Assembly (NCBI GenBank): GCA_018644665.1
Contig: JABGQA010000088.1
Span: 94,034-158,033, forward strand
DNA length: 64,000 nucleotides
Direction: 5' to 3'
From: Candidatus Poribacteria bacterium
GTDB taxonomy: Bacteria > Poribacteria > WGA-4E > GCA-2687025
Shown piece after piece: positions 8,726-18,014 of the stretch (within the stretch, counting starts at the first letter, position 1; each line of letters starts with the position of its first letter). The position numbers and the translations under genes were made by a program. The notes under the pieces were generated by a model, which saw nothing but the letters and a program-made list of their open reading frames with translations, was not told where the DNA came from and made no database searches.

Positions 8726-11020
8726 TCATTCGCGGGAGGCGCCGTGCTGCCGCAGAAGGGCCGACACCTCTTCCGAATTGTCAGGCAGGTCGGGCGCGTA
8801 GCGTGGATAGTCCGCGTTCGGCGCCTCTGTCCAACGCAGTGGCGTCGCCCAGGCGCCTTGCGCCGCGTTTACGTCCGCCCCCTTTTCCAGAAGGAACGCG
8901 ACCATCTCGGTCTTCCCCTTCCGCGCCGCCCATGCGAGCGCCGTCCCACCCTCCTCGTACTCGATGGCGTCGATGTCTGCGCCACATCCCAACAGCGCGT
9001 CCGCCACGTCGAGATTGCCGCCGGTCGCCGCCGTGTGGAGATGGGCCTTGCCGAGCCAATCGGTTCCATTCGGATCGAAGCCGTGATGCACGAGGAGACG
9101 GATCGCCTCGCGGGTCTCCGAGTGAGAGCTGCGCAGGACGCCGCTCCCCAACTGATCGACGCGCTCGGGGTACGCCTCGACCATCTCCTTGAACAGGTCG
9201 AAATCCCCGCAATCCCACAGCTTCGAGGCAAGATCGGTGTTTCGCGCGGCCTGCGCCGCGTCCGTCCTGAATTGCTCGAGCACCTGCTCGGAACTCATCT
9301 CGTAGGTGTGGGTCACCGCGCCGAACTTACGCAGCAACTTCTGCATGTCGTGGTGTTCGTCCTTGGCTCCATGTCGGGCTTCGCTGATCGAGAGACATGA
9401 CCCGCTGGAGTCCATGCCCACGTTGGGGTCCGCCCCTGCGTCGAGAAGCGCGCGCGCAACGTCCAGATGATTCCCGGCGCTTGCCTCGAACAGGGATCGT
9501 CCGTGCGTGGCGAGATCCTCCGGTTGGTTTGGGTCGGCTCCGTGCGAGAGCAGCAAATTCACGATGTTCAGATGGCCACTGCCCGCCGCGTAGCCCAACT
9601 CACTCGCCCGTGTCGAATTCAGACGATTCGCTGCGTCCGGGTCGTCTCGGAGGATTTGCGCGACGCGTTCCTCATCGCCGACAGCACAGGCGACGGAGAG
9701 CTTGTATTCCGCGCCCTTGGCGAGGAGATATCCCGTGACGATAGAGCCGTCCCGAATCGAGGAAGGTGTCAGCTCGCGATGGGTGCGGTACCAGTAGTCG
9801 CCGTGCAGAGCCAGTAGAATCGGCGTCTTGCCATCGGCGCGTTCCGCATCTATATCCGCGCCCAGCTCCGCCATCATGTCGATGAGCCAGAGCTGACGCG
9901 TCATCACCGCCCAGTGAATGGCGTTGTTCCCGCGAACGTCGCTGGCTTTCGCCAGCGTCGGGCGCTCTGCCACGACGGCCTCGACGGCGGAGCGGTCGCG
10001 GCTTCGGATCGCATCGGCGAGGGTCTCGAAGTCGGGTGAGTAGCCATATCGACGCGTCAACGTCGCCTCGAGGAGCGCCGCGACCTCAGCATAGCCCCGC
10101 TCCCGCGCCATCGGGACAAGGACCCGCCATTCTTTGTACATGAAGCGTGACCTGCCCGGCTCGGCTCCCCCTTCAAGCAGAATGCGAACGACGTTCGGGT
10201 TGTTCCCACGGACCGCGTTGTGCAGCGGGTACTGGTACCAATACTGCGCGTGCACGAGGTTCGGGTCTTTCGCCAACAGACGCCGGACTTCCTCCTCGTC
10301 CCCGTCGAACGCAGCGCAGAAGAGCTCCCATGCGTCGTTCCCGTCGACGGGAATCACGTCGTTCACGTAGTGCTCCGTCTGCATCTCTTCCGGCTGTGCC
10401 AGTCGGGCGCTGATTCGCGTCACGAACGCGTCGTCGCGAGATGGCGCGTTGCTTCGCATGTTCTCCCTCACCATATCCATCAACCCCCTCTGCAGGCGAG
10501 TGCGTGCTTTGTGAAGCCGGGATTTGACCGTCCCCGTCGGTACTTCGAGAAAGTCCGCGATTTCAGGCTGCGTGTACCCGTCGATGTAGTAGAGCGCGGT
10601 GACGAGTTGCTCGTGCTCAGGTAACGACTTGATCGCTTCCATAACCCGACGGTGGAGCTCGCCAGCCTCGGCGCTTTCGTGCGGATTCGGGTCGCCTGAC
10701 GCGACCTCCCAGGCGTCCTCCGCCGGGACGGTGAGTACCTGCCTTTTTCGGGTTATCCGGGCGCAGCTCCGCGACACGATCTGTCTGAACCACGCGACAA
10801 ACGCATCCGGCTGCTGCAGGCCATCAAGGCTCTTCCAGGCCTCCAGGAACGCCTCCTGCGCTGCGTCTTCGGCGAGCTGGAAGGCGCCGAGACGCACGAA
10901 CGCATACCCGACCGCCATGTCCTGATACCGACGCACGATCTCCCCAAACGCCTCCAACCGTTTGGCCTGAGACGCCCCCATGTCCGTGGCTTGCCTGACT
11001 ACCGACGCGATCACTACCAT
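8726..11020 (-). CDS. ECF sigma factor fused to ankyrin repeats
   Basis: 764 residues. Residues about 20-95 are sigma region 2 (LAEDAAQEAFLEAW, then FVAWFRQIVSRSCARITRKR). Residues about 125-185 are region 4, with a helix-turn-helix reading YTQPEIADFLEVPTGTVKSR. From about residue 215 to the end are many ankyrin repeats, for example YQYPLHNAVRGNNPNVVRIL and GTALAWAARKGKTEMVAFLL. The start at ATG 11020 has an AAGAGGAG Shine-Dalgarno 4-5 bases upstream. The likely role is a transcription factor whose promoter activity is controlled through its own protein-binding tail, in place of a separate anti-sigma; that is inference. A partial paralogue lies immediately downstream. Both parts are in one frame with no stop, so the fusion is real in this sequence. 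Confidence 0.88.
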   Translation of the reverse strand: MVVIASVVRQATDMGASQAKRLEAFGEIVRRYQDMAVGYAFVRLGAFQLAEDAAQEAFLEAWKSLDGLQQPDAFVAWFRQIVSRSCARITRKRQVLTVPAEDAWEVASGDPNPHESAEAGELHRRVMEAIKSLPEHEQLVTALYYIDGYTQPEIADFLEVPTGTVKSRLHKARTRLQRGLMDMVRENMRSNAPSRDDAFVTRISARLAQPEEMQTEHYVNDVIPVDGNDAWELFCAAFDGDEEEVRRLLAKDPNLVHAQYWYQYPLHNAVRGNNPNVVRILLEGGAEPGRSRFMYKEWRVLVPMARERGYAEVAALLEATLTRRYGYSPDFETLADAIRSRDRSAVEAVVAERPTLAKASDVRGNNAIHWAVMTRQLWLIDMMAELGADIDAERADGKTPILLALHGDYWYRTHRELTPSSIRDGSIVTGYLLAKGAEYKLSVACAVGDEERVAQILRDDPDAANRLNSTRASELGYAAGSGHLNIVNLLLSHGADPNQPEDLATHGRSLFEASAGNHLDVARALLDAGADPNVGMDSSGSCLSISEARHGAKDEHHDMQKLLRKFGAVTHTYEMSSEQVLEQFRTDAAQAARNTDLASKLWDCGDFDLFKEMVEAYPERVDQLGSGVLRSSHSETREAIRLLVHHGFDPNGTDWLGKAHLHTAATGGNLDVADALLGCGADIDAIEYEEGGTALAWAARKGKTEMVAFLLEKGADVNAAQGAWATPLRWTEAPNADYPRYAPDLPDNSEEVSALLRQHGASRE
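8880..9219 (-). repeat. 340-bp perfect repeat, copy 2
   Basis: Second copy of the perfect repeat at 6238-6577, in the same orientation, inside the C-terminal ankyrin region of the sigma/ankyrin fusion gene. Confidence 0.95.
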
Positions 11021-11490
11021 GCAACTCCTCTTCGCTCCGTCCTGCTACAGAGTGCCGACTTTATAGCGAGGGGTTCGCAGAACTTGACGAGAGGCGGGAA
11101 GGCCCGCGGTCGAGTTTCAGGACGGAAGCTTAGGCAAGCCGCTGCGATACGCGAACCGCTCGCATTGCCGCTGTTATGGCTGGCCCAGCATGTACGTGAT
11201 AGCCATCAGTTCGGCATCGAGGCGGGGCCCGTCGGCAGGCGACGTCGCTGCGTGCGCAGGCGCAGAACGGCCGGGGAGGTCGGCGCCAGGCGATGGCTTC
11301 GCGTGGGCGCCGACGGTGGGTTTCGGCGCGTGCGTGAGTGGCGCGATCACGCCCCTAGATCGCGCTGGCTCGTTCACTGCCTACGTGAGTCGACGTTCGT
11401 GCCGCAAGCGCGTCGCGCGCATGACCGGGGCGACCTCGGGCCACAGCGGCCCTCCGAGGATCACCCGTTTCTCGGCCCGCTTTCCACGCT
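11021..11490. other. Intergenic region, no convincing gene
   Basis: A 470-base stretch between the start of the sigma/ankyrin gene and the end of the zapA-like gene. It should hold the sigma/ankyrin promoter. A 67-residue minus-strand ORF (11174-11377) is low-complexity Ala/Pro and not convincing. No RNA structure or strong promoter recognised. Confidence 0.5.
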
Positions 11491-11772
11491 CTACGCCGGC
11501 GCGTCGACGCTCTCGCTGAGCGTGTGTCGCAGGTGGTCCAAACTGTCGGTCAGGACGCGTTCCGTCGTGATCCACTCGAACGCGATCTGCAAGGCGGCGC
11601 GCATCACCGCGCGCTCCGGCGTGTCGGCCTGGTCGCGGAGCTTGCCGATGTAGTCCCGCACGAACTGCGCGGCGTGGTGCACGTCCTGCACCTGCTCGGG
11701 CGGCACGCGCACCCGGAGGTGCGTGCCCATGATCTCTACCTGTACCGCTTCGGTATCCGGCGATGCTTCCAT
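11491..11772 (-). CDS. zapA: ZapA-like cell-division protein
   Basis: 93 residues. ZapA binds FtsZ filaments and bundles them at the division ring. The fold is recognisable: an N-terminal strand pair VQVEIMGTHLRVRVPPEQ, a helix with VQDVHHAAQFVRDYIGKL, then a long coiled-coil helix (AVMRAALQIAFEWITTERVL). The length and order match ZapA, although identity is modest. ATG 11772 is chosen; the frame is open further upstream but that sequence is Arg-rich and overlaps the aroE end. It is 20 bases downstream of aroE on the same strand and is probably cotranscribed. Confidence 0.7.
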   Translation of the reverse strand: MEASPDTEAVQVEIMGTHLRVRVPPEQVQDVHHAAQFVRDYIGKLRDQADTPERAVMRAALQIAFEWITTERVLTDSLDHLRHTLSESVDAPA

Positions 11773-11792
11773 TGAGGTTCCCCCACGACGGT

Positions 11793-12659
11793 TCACAGCG
11801 AGGCGATGAGTGCGTCGCGCATGACGTCGACGGGAGCCGAAGCGCCCGTCCAGCACTCGAAGGCGATGGCGGCCTGATGTACCAGCATCGACAGGCCGTT
11901 CAGAACGTCGCACCCGTTGGCCGCGGCCGCTTTCAGCAGGTCGGTCTCGGGCGGCGAGTAGACAATATCGTACACTACGAGCGGCGGGGCCAAGAGGCGC
12001 CCGTCGACGTTCAGCGGCGTCGACCCATGCATTCCGCCCGACGTGGTGTTCACCAGCATCGCGGCGCCCGGCAGAGCCTCTTCCAGCGAGTCCGACGTGA
12101 GTGCGCAGCCTCGCGCTGCAACGCCCATCCGATCGCGGGCCCTGGCGGCAAGGTCGACGGCGCGTGACTCCGTCCTGTTCACAATGACGATCTCGGAGAC
12201 GCCGACGCTGCCCAACGCGGCGACGACGGCCCGCGCCGCGCCTCCCGCGCCGAGGACGACCACCCGCTCGCCGTCGGGGACGGCTACGTCGTGATCCCGC
12301 ATCGCGGCGAGGAATCCCCGAGCGTCGGTATTGTCGCCACGGATGCGCCCGTCCGGCTCGCCGTCGGGGTCGAATGTGAGTGTGTTGATGGCGCCGATGA
12401 ACGACGCTTCGTCGCTCACACAGTCCACCAGGTCCAGGAGGGCGGGCTTGTGCGGGACCGTCGCGTTGATTCCTCGCACGCCAGCCGCGCGGAATCCCGC
12501 GACGGCACTCTTGAGATCCTCCGCGACGACGTGGAACGGCACGTACACCCAGTCGAGACCCAGCGCCGCGAACGCCGCGTTGTGCATTGCCGGCGACCGC
12601 GTGTGTGAGATCGGATCGCCGATCACCCCCGCGATCTGGGTCCTACCGGTGATGTTCAC
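11793..12659 (-). CDS. aroE: Shikimate dehydrogenase
   Basis: 288 residues. Catalyses NADP-dependent reduction of 3-dehydroshikimate in the aromatic amino-acid pathway. Visible motifs: GDPISHTRSPAMHNAAF (shikimate binding), GINATVPHK with the catalytic Lys, GDNTDARGF, the nucleotide-binding VVVLGAGGAARAVV, and the C-terminal GLSMLVHQAAIAFECWTG. The start is GTG 12659, overlapping the stop of the upstream oxidoreductase in a GTGA, so the two are translationally coupled. Pairing with an indolepyruvate oxidoreductase puts synthesis and breakdown or salvage of aromatic acids in one transcript. Confidence 0.93.
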   Translation of the reverse strand: MNITGRTQIAGVIGDPISHTRSPAMHNAAFAALGLDWVYVPFHVVAEDLKSAVAGFRAAGVRGINATVPHKPALLDLVDCVSDEASFIGAINTLTFDPDGEPDGRIRGDNTDARGFLAAMRDHDVAVPDGERVVVLGAGGAARAVVAALGSVGVSEIVIVNRTESRAVDLAARARDRMGVAARGCALTSDSLEEALPGAAMLVNTTSGGMHGSTPLNVDGRLLAPPLVVYDIVYSPPETDLLKAAAANGCDVLNGLSMLVHQAAIAFECWTGASAPVDVMRDALIASL

Positions 12660-15600
12660 GGAGCGCTTTCGTGGTCGAGTTCGTCGGATTGGCCGACGCC
12701 GCGGGCGTCCAGCAGCTTCTGCACGCGACGGCGCGCCACGTCCATCGTGGGATACCGAATGTCTCGATACCCGCGCACCTCCTCGGGACACTCCAGCGCC
12801 TCGACCATCCGCATGTAGCTCGCCTCGTCCGCATAGGAGAATCGCTGCACGATGCCGATGTACCAATCGCGGAATTCGCGTTCTCGCCGGTGCCACGCCG
12901 GCAACATCTTACGCAGGAACTTCATGCGGCGCATCGCGCGCAGGTGCCAATCCCGAGTTCGCATGCGGAACTCAACGTCCCGTCCGAATATGGTGAACAC
13001 CGGCCGATTAAGGTGCGTGTACTTGATGGAGTCGCCGTTCGCGGGCTCCACGCCATACCGCGCGTAGTCGCGTCTGCGCTTCTCTTCGCTCGTCAGCAGA
13101 TGCGCGACGTAAACCTCGTCCTTGATGCACATCGCCTTGTGCAGGTAGTGAATCACGGCGCATGTCGCGGCATAGCCACGCGCCGCGTCGTCGTCGGCGT
13201 ACACCTGCAACACCAGATCCACGTAGCGCCGCGCGAACGCCGCGTCCTGGTACTGGATCATGTCGTAGATGCGGATCGCGGCGTGCCGTTGCTCGTCGGG
13301 TGGCAGTTCCGCAAGCGCGTTCACCGCGCCACGCGCCATTTCCTCGTACACGCGCGCGATCTTGTCGCCGCGCTTGCCGTGGCGCCCGCGCAGTATACCC
13401 GATTTGTCCGCGATCGCCTCTTCCGTCGTCTGGTCGACATCCGCCTCGAAGCGCTCGGGCTGCTCGGCCATCACGCGGCCGATGCGGAAGGCGTCCAGGT
13501 TTGCGGAGATGTCGCGCGCAGGCACGCTATGCTCGATGGCCCAGAGCATCGTATCCAACGAGAAGGGTAAGAGCCCTCGCTGGTACGCGGTCCCGAGGAG
13601 CATCAGGTTGCCGTATATCTTGTTCCCGAGGAACTTCTCGGAGACCGTGGCGAAGTCCGCGGCGAAGTAGCCTCCGTCGACGGTCTGGGCGCGTACGCGC
13701 GCGTCGATGTCCTCGGCGTCGTAGTCGGCGCGGCCGATGAGCATCGGGATCGTGTCCGTCTTGGCGGTGTTCAGGACCACGCGCGTGCGGTCCCGCGCCG
13801 CGAGCCGCATTTTGCCGTCCGCGTCCATCGCGCGAGCCGCCTCCAAGGCGTCCATCCCCAGAACCACGTCGGCCTTGCCGGCCGGTATCAGCGTGGACAG
13901 CACCGTCTCCGGGTCCTTCGACAGGATGAGATGCCCGTAGACGCCGCCGTTGCGGATGGCCAGACCCTTCTTGTCACAAAAGCGGACATCGTAGCCGTCC
14001 CTATGCCCCGCCTGGGTCAGCACCGCGGAGAGGACGCCGATGCCCATGCCACCGACGCCCGCGGAGTAGATGTTGTAGACATCGTCGAAGTCGGCGCTGC
14101 GGGGTTCCGACTCGGGATGCACCGGGAAGTCCTGCGCTTGCGGGCGCGCCGTCCGCTCGACCGTCACCTCCTCGAAGGAGGGGCAGACCAACGCCTTCGC
14201 GCACGCCAGGTCGGCCACGCAGGTAGATCGGTCGGTTTCGATCTTGGGACCGTAATCCGTGTCCACGATCTTCAGGGCCGGGCAGCCCGTGAATCTTGTG
14301 CATTCCAGGCAGAACTCACATGCCTCGGGCGTGATGTTCACATGCGTTTCGCTGCGCACGAAGCCCTGCTCGGCGATCACCTTCGCCTTTTCGCGTCGCT
14401 TCTTGCGATGGTGGGTGATCCCGCATTCCTTGTCCGCGATGACGATCTTCACGCCGTCGTGGAGAATTGTGGACTCCAGCAGCTTCCTGAACGAGTCGTG
14501 GTCCGACGGGTCGGCGCGGACGATCAGACTGTCGTGCGTGCCAGCGAGGCCCCTCAGCGTCTGCTCGATGTCTTGGACGCGCGTCGGATTGCCCATCAGG
14601 TCGTGTTCGAGGCCGGGCGTCGTCTGGTGCCCCGTCATCCCGGTGGTCTTGTTGTCCAGGATGATGTACGTGATGTCCTGCCCATGCTTGATCGAATCGG
14701 AAATCCCGATCACGCCGCTGTGGAAGAACGTCGAGTCGCCCATGAAGACGACCTGCTTGTTCGTGATGAACTTGTCGATACCCGCGCCCGTGCCGCCCCC
14801 GCCAAGGCCCATCCCCGAGAGGTTCACCATGAGATGGTCGAACGGCTCGAAGGTGAACATGCTGTAGCAGCCAATGTCGCCGTGGAACACGACCTTCGTC
14901 GGGCCGGTCCCGTAGTTCTTCTCCATGTACTCCGGGTCCGCGAGGTCCAGGTACATGCGCTCCAGGATGGCGCCCGAGTCTCGATGTGGGCATCCCGGAC
15001 AGAAGCCCGGCGTGCGTGCGGGCAGCATTGAGAGTTGTGTCGAGTCGAACGCGGAAGCCGGCGGCTCTGGGGCGGTCACGAACGCCTTCTCCCGGGCGAG
15101 GCGCTCTGGCGTGACGCGGACGTCGTCCACATGCTCTAGCAACGGGATGATGCAGGAGAGGACGATCGTCGGGTTCAGGCCCTGCGTTACCGGGAACCCG
15201 TCGAGACCGAAGGGGAACCGCTTGCCCCAGACCGGCGGTGCGTCTTCCACGACGCCATCGCGCGCGGCGTCGCTCAGAAGCTCCTTGATCCCACCCTCCA
15301 TCAACGGCCGACGTTCCTCCGCCACGATGAGGTGGTCGACCGTGGCGGCGAACTCGAAGATGTATTCCGAGTCGATGGGATACGACATCCCCATCTTCAG
15401 GATGGGTATCTGTCCCTGCAAGCCAAGCTCATGCAGCGCGTGTTCGAGGTACAGATAGGCCCCGCCGCTCGCGACGAATCCCACCTGCGAGTGCGGTTTC
15501 GGGTGCACGATGCGGTTCACACCCATGTCGCGCGCGCGGCGGAGGATCAGCGGGAACCTCTCGTTGACGACGTCCCGCTCCATCCGCGCCGTTTCGGGCG

Positions 15601-16246
15601 GCAGGATGATCCTGTCCTGACGGTTGATCTTGTCGGGATCGATCGATGTCGGGTTGTTCGGCGTGATGTCGAGCGCGGGATGGGGCGACACGGACACGGC
15701 GCCTCCGCCATCCGCCTGATACGTCGTGATGATGTAGGCGATGTAGAGTCCCGTTTCCGCCGACAAATCGAGCCCCAGCTCCACCCAGTCCTTGATCTCC
15801 TGGAAGGTGCTGGGTTCGAGCGTCGGGAGGAAGAGATGCTGTGCGATGTAGCGTGAATCCGACGGGACCTGCGTCGAGTCGCTGTGCGGGTCTTCGCCCA
15901 TGACCACCACGGCCCCGCCGACGGCGCCGGCCATGTTGCTGATGGCCAAGGCGTCGCTGGCGACGTGCACGCCGACGCTCTTCATGAACGAGATCGCGCG
16001 CAGGTTCGCCATCTGCGCGCCGTTCAGCCGTGCCGCGCTGAGCGCCTCGTTGTTGGCAAGTTGGGCGAGTACGCCATGCTCCTGAAGCGGCTTCCCGTGG
16101 CGCTCGATGATGTCGAACACTTCGGCAATCGGCGACCCTGGATAGCCTGTAAGCAGATTCACCCGGCCTTCGAGTCCGCCCTTCACGAGCAGCTCGCAGC
16201 CCGTGTAGACGTTCCGGCCGTCCTCTTGAAAGAAGCGGTCCGCCAT
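12656..16246 (-). CDS. Indolepyruvate:ferredoxin oxidoreductase, fused alpha/gamma-type subunits
   Basis: 1196 residues. Oxidatively decarboxylates aryl (or related) 2-oxo acids to acyl-CoA, passing electrons to ferredoxin. Order of parts: pyrimidine-binding domain with GYPGSPIAEV near residue 35; TPP-binding domain with FCPGCPHRDSG near 415, GDIGCYSMF near 452 and MGDSTFFHSGV; a two-cluster ferredoxin-like segment (CEFCLECTRFTGC near 643 and CVADLACAKALVC near 680); the gamma-type domain with SAGVGGMGIGVL near 728; then a C-terminal extension of several hundred residues found in the long single-chain members of this family (DUF6537-like). The second cluster motif departs from the usual CxxCxxC spacing. 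It overlaps aroE by four bases. Confidence 0.9.
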   Translation of the reverse strand: MADRFFQEDGRNVYTGCELLVKGGLEGRVNLLTGYPGSPIAEVFDIIERHGKPLQEHGVLAQLANNEALSAARLNGAQMANLRAISFMKSVGVHVASDALAISNMAGAVGGAVVVMGEDPHSDSTQVPSDSRYIAQHLFLPTLEPSTFQEIKDWVELGLDLSAETGLYIAYIITTYQADGGGAVSVSPHPALDITPNNPTSIDPDKINRQDRIILPPETARMERDVVNERFPLILRRARDMGVNRIVHPKPHSQVGFVASGGAYLYLEHALHELGLQGQIPILKMGMSYPIDSEYIFEFAATVDHLIVAEERRPLMEGGIKELLSDAARDGVVEDAPPVWGKRFPFGLDGFPVTQGLNPTIVLSCIIPLLEHVDDVRVTPERLAREKAFVTAPEPPASAFDSTQLSMLPARTPGFCPGCPHRDSGAILERMYLDLADPEYMEKNYGTGPTKVVFHGDIGCYSMFTFEPFDHLMVNLSGMGLGGGGTGAGIDKFITNKQVVFMGDSTFFHSGVIGISDSIKHGQDITYIILDNKTTGMTGHQTTPGLEHDLMGNPTRVQDIEQTLRGLAGTHDSLIVRADPSDHDSFRKLLESTILHDGVKIVIADKECGITHHRKKRREKAKVIAEQGFVRSETHVNITPEACEFCLECTRFTGCPALKIVDTDYGPKIETDRSTCVADLACAKALVCPSFEEVTVERTARPQAQDFPVHPESEPRSADFDDVYNIYSAGVGGMGIGVLSAVLTQAGHRDGYDVRFCDKKGLAIRNGGVYGHLILSKDPETVLSTLIPAGKADVVLGMDALEAARAMDADGKMRLAARDRTRVVLNTAKTDTIPMLIGRADYDAEDIDARVRAQTVDGGYFAADFATVSEKFLGNKIYGNLMLLGTAYQRGLLPFSLDTMLWAIEHSVPARDISANLDAFRIGRVMAEQPERFEADVDQTTEEAIADKSGILRGRHGKRGDKIARVYEEMARGAVNALAELPPDEQRHAAIRIYDMIQYQDAAFARRYVDLVLQVYADDDAARGYAATCAVIHYLHKAMCIKDEVYVAHLLTSEEKRRRDYARYGVEPANGDSIKYTHLNRPVFTIFGRDVEFRMRTRDWHLRAMRRMKFLRKMLPAWHRREREFRDWYIGIVQRFSYADEASYMRMVEALECPEEVRGYRDIRYPTMDVARRRVQKLLDARGVGQSDELDHESAP

Positions 16247-16277
16247 GATGATTCTCTTTCGACCCAGCGCGCCGGGC

Positions 16278-18011
16278 TCAGGATCGGCGTTTGGGTCTCT
16301 TGGCTGACGAAGGCGTCGCGCGCATCAGTTCGCGAGCGTGCGCCTTGCTCGTCTCCGTGGCGCCGCCGAGCATATTGGCCAGTTCCGCGACGCGGCTTTC
16401 CTCGTCCAACTGAGTCGCGGTCGTTCGCGTGCGTTCCCGGTCAACGGTCTTTTCGACTCGGAAGTGCCTGTCCGCCATCGCGGCGATCTGGGGCAGGTGG
16501 GTGATGCACACGACCTGCCGTGACTCCGCCAATTGGCGCAACTTCCGCCCGACCACCGTCGCGGTGGCGCCCCCGATGCCGGAGTCCACTTCATCGAATA
16601 CGAGGGTAGATACGCGATCCATTTCACTCAGGACGGTCTTGAGCGCGAGCATCACGCGGGAGATCTCGCCGCCGGACGCGATCCGGTTCAGCGGCCGCGG
16701 AGCTTCGCCCACGTTCGGAGCGATGAGGAACTCCACGTCGTCGACTCCTCCGGCGCCTAATTTGTAGCTCTTTCCACCCCGCTTTATCAAGCCGTTGGGC
16801 GCTTCGACGGGTTCTACGCGCACGTGGAAATCCGCCTTGTCCATGCCGAGCTCACGCAGTTCGGCGGCGACCGCCTTCTCCAGCCCCTCGGCCGCCGACC
16901 GACGCGCGTCGGACAGGGCGAGAGCCTGCTCGGTCGCTTGGCGCAACTCCGCGCGGAGCTCTCCGACGAGACGCCGGATGGCATCCGCTCCGCCGGTGAT
17001 CCGCCGTAGCTTCTCCTTCGCGTCCTCGTGGTAGCGCAACACGTCGGCGATCGTGTCGCCGTACTTCCGCTTCAATTGATAGATCAGGTCGAGTCGTTCG
17101 CCAACCGTCGAGAGTCGCCCTGGGCTCGCGTCGAGTTCGTCGCGGTAGTCGCGCAGTTGCAGCGCGATGTCTTCGAGTTCGTAGTACGCCGCGTTGAGGC
17201 GGCTCTCCAGGGGCTTTACCGAGTCGTCGAGTTCGCGTAGTCCCTGCAATTCGGTCAGCGCGGCGCGCAGTTGCTCGAGGACAGCCGCGTCGTCGGACCC
17301 GTGCAGTCGCTCCTGCAGCGAATCCGCCGCGTCGTGGATCTTCTCGGCGTTTAGGAGGCGTCGTCGCTCGGCGTCGAGCTTCTCTTCCTCGCCGTCCCGC
17401 AACGCCGCGCGGTCTAGCTCATCCACCTCGTGGGTGAGTAGCTCGCGCTCGCGCTCGGCGGCCCTCTGATTCTGCTGGTGGTCTCGCAGTTCGCGCCGGA
17501 GCGTCAGTATGCGTTCGTGGCATGCCGCGACCGCCGTCCGCAGGCCCTCGACGCCCGCGAAGGCGTCCACCAGATCCATATGCGTCTGCACGCGGAAGAG
17601 AGACTGGTGCTCGTGCTGGCCGTGTATGTCGATGCACGCCTCGCCGACCACGCGAAGCATGGAGTTGGTGGTTAGGCTGCCGTTGAGCTGCGCCCGGGTG
17701 CGCCCGGCGGCGTTCACGCGCCGGGTCACGATCAGGGGCTCGTCGTCGCGCATCTCGATCCCGGCGTCGTGGAGGAGCCCTCGCACGTCGGCGGGTATCT
17801 CGAACTCCAGCGCCGCCTCGACGCGCGCCGCATCTTCACCCGTGCGGACGAGTTCCGGGCCGCTGCGCTCACCGATCACGAGCCCGAGGGCGCCGAGGAT
17901 GATGGACTTGCCCGCGCCGGTCTCGCCGGTGAGCACGTTGAACCCCCGCGCGAACTCGAGGGTGAGTTCGTCGATCACCGCAAGGTTCTTGATGTGGAGT
18001 TCATGAAGCAT
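16278..18011 (-). CDS. recN: DNA repair protein RecN
   Basis: 577 residues. SMC-like ATPase acting in recombinational double-strand-break repair. Motifs: Walker A GETGAGKS near residue 30, an N-terminal MLHELHIKNLAVIDEL typical of RecN, a long central coiled coil (RELRDHQQNQRAAERERELL and later), the ABC signature ASGGEISRVMLALK, Walker B TLVFDEVDSGIGG, and VVCITHLPQIAAMADRHF. Length is normal for the family. It starts three bases after nadK, the same nadK-recN order seen in many bacteria, so the two are probably one transcript. Confidence 0.95.
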   Translation of the reverse strand: MLHELHIKNLAVIDELTLEFARGFNVLTGETGAGKSIILGALGLVIGERSGPELVRTGEDAARVEAALEFEIPADVRGLLHDAGIEMRDDEPLIVTRRVNAAGRTRAQLNGSLTTNSMLRVVGEACIDIHGQHEHQSLFRVQTHMDLVDAFAGVEGLRTAVAACHERILTLRRELRDHQQNQRAAERERELLTHEVDELDRAALRDGEEEKLDAERRRLLNAEKIHDAADSLQERLHGSDDAAVLEQLRAALTELQGLRELDDSVKPLESRLNAAYYELEDIALQLRDYRDELDASPGRLSTVGERLDLIYQLKRKYGDTIADVLRYHEDAKEKLRRITGGADAIRRLVGELRAELRQATEQALALSDARRSAAEGLEKAVAAELRELGMDKADFHVRVEPVEAPNGLIKRGGKSYKLGAGGVDDVEFLIAPNVGEAPRPLNRIASGGEISRVMLALKTVLSEMDRVSTLVFDEVDSGIGGATATVVGRKLRQLAESRQVVCITHLPQIAAMADRHFRVEKTVDRERTRTTATQLDEESRVAELANMLGGATETSKAHARELMRATPSSAKRPKRRS

Positions 18012-18014
18012 AGT

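Noticed and set aside
11174..11377. 67-residue minus-strand ORF between zapA and the sigma/ankyrin gene
   Set aside because: Low-complexity Ala/Pro sequence, no Shine-Dalgarno seen, no homology recognised.
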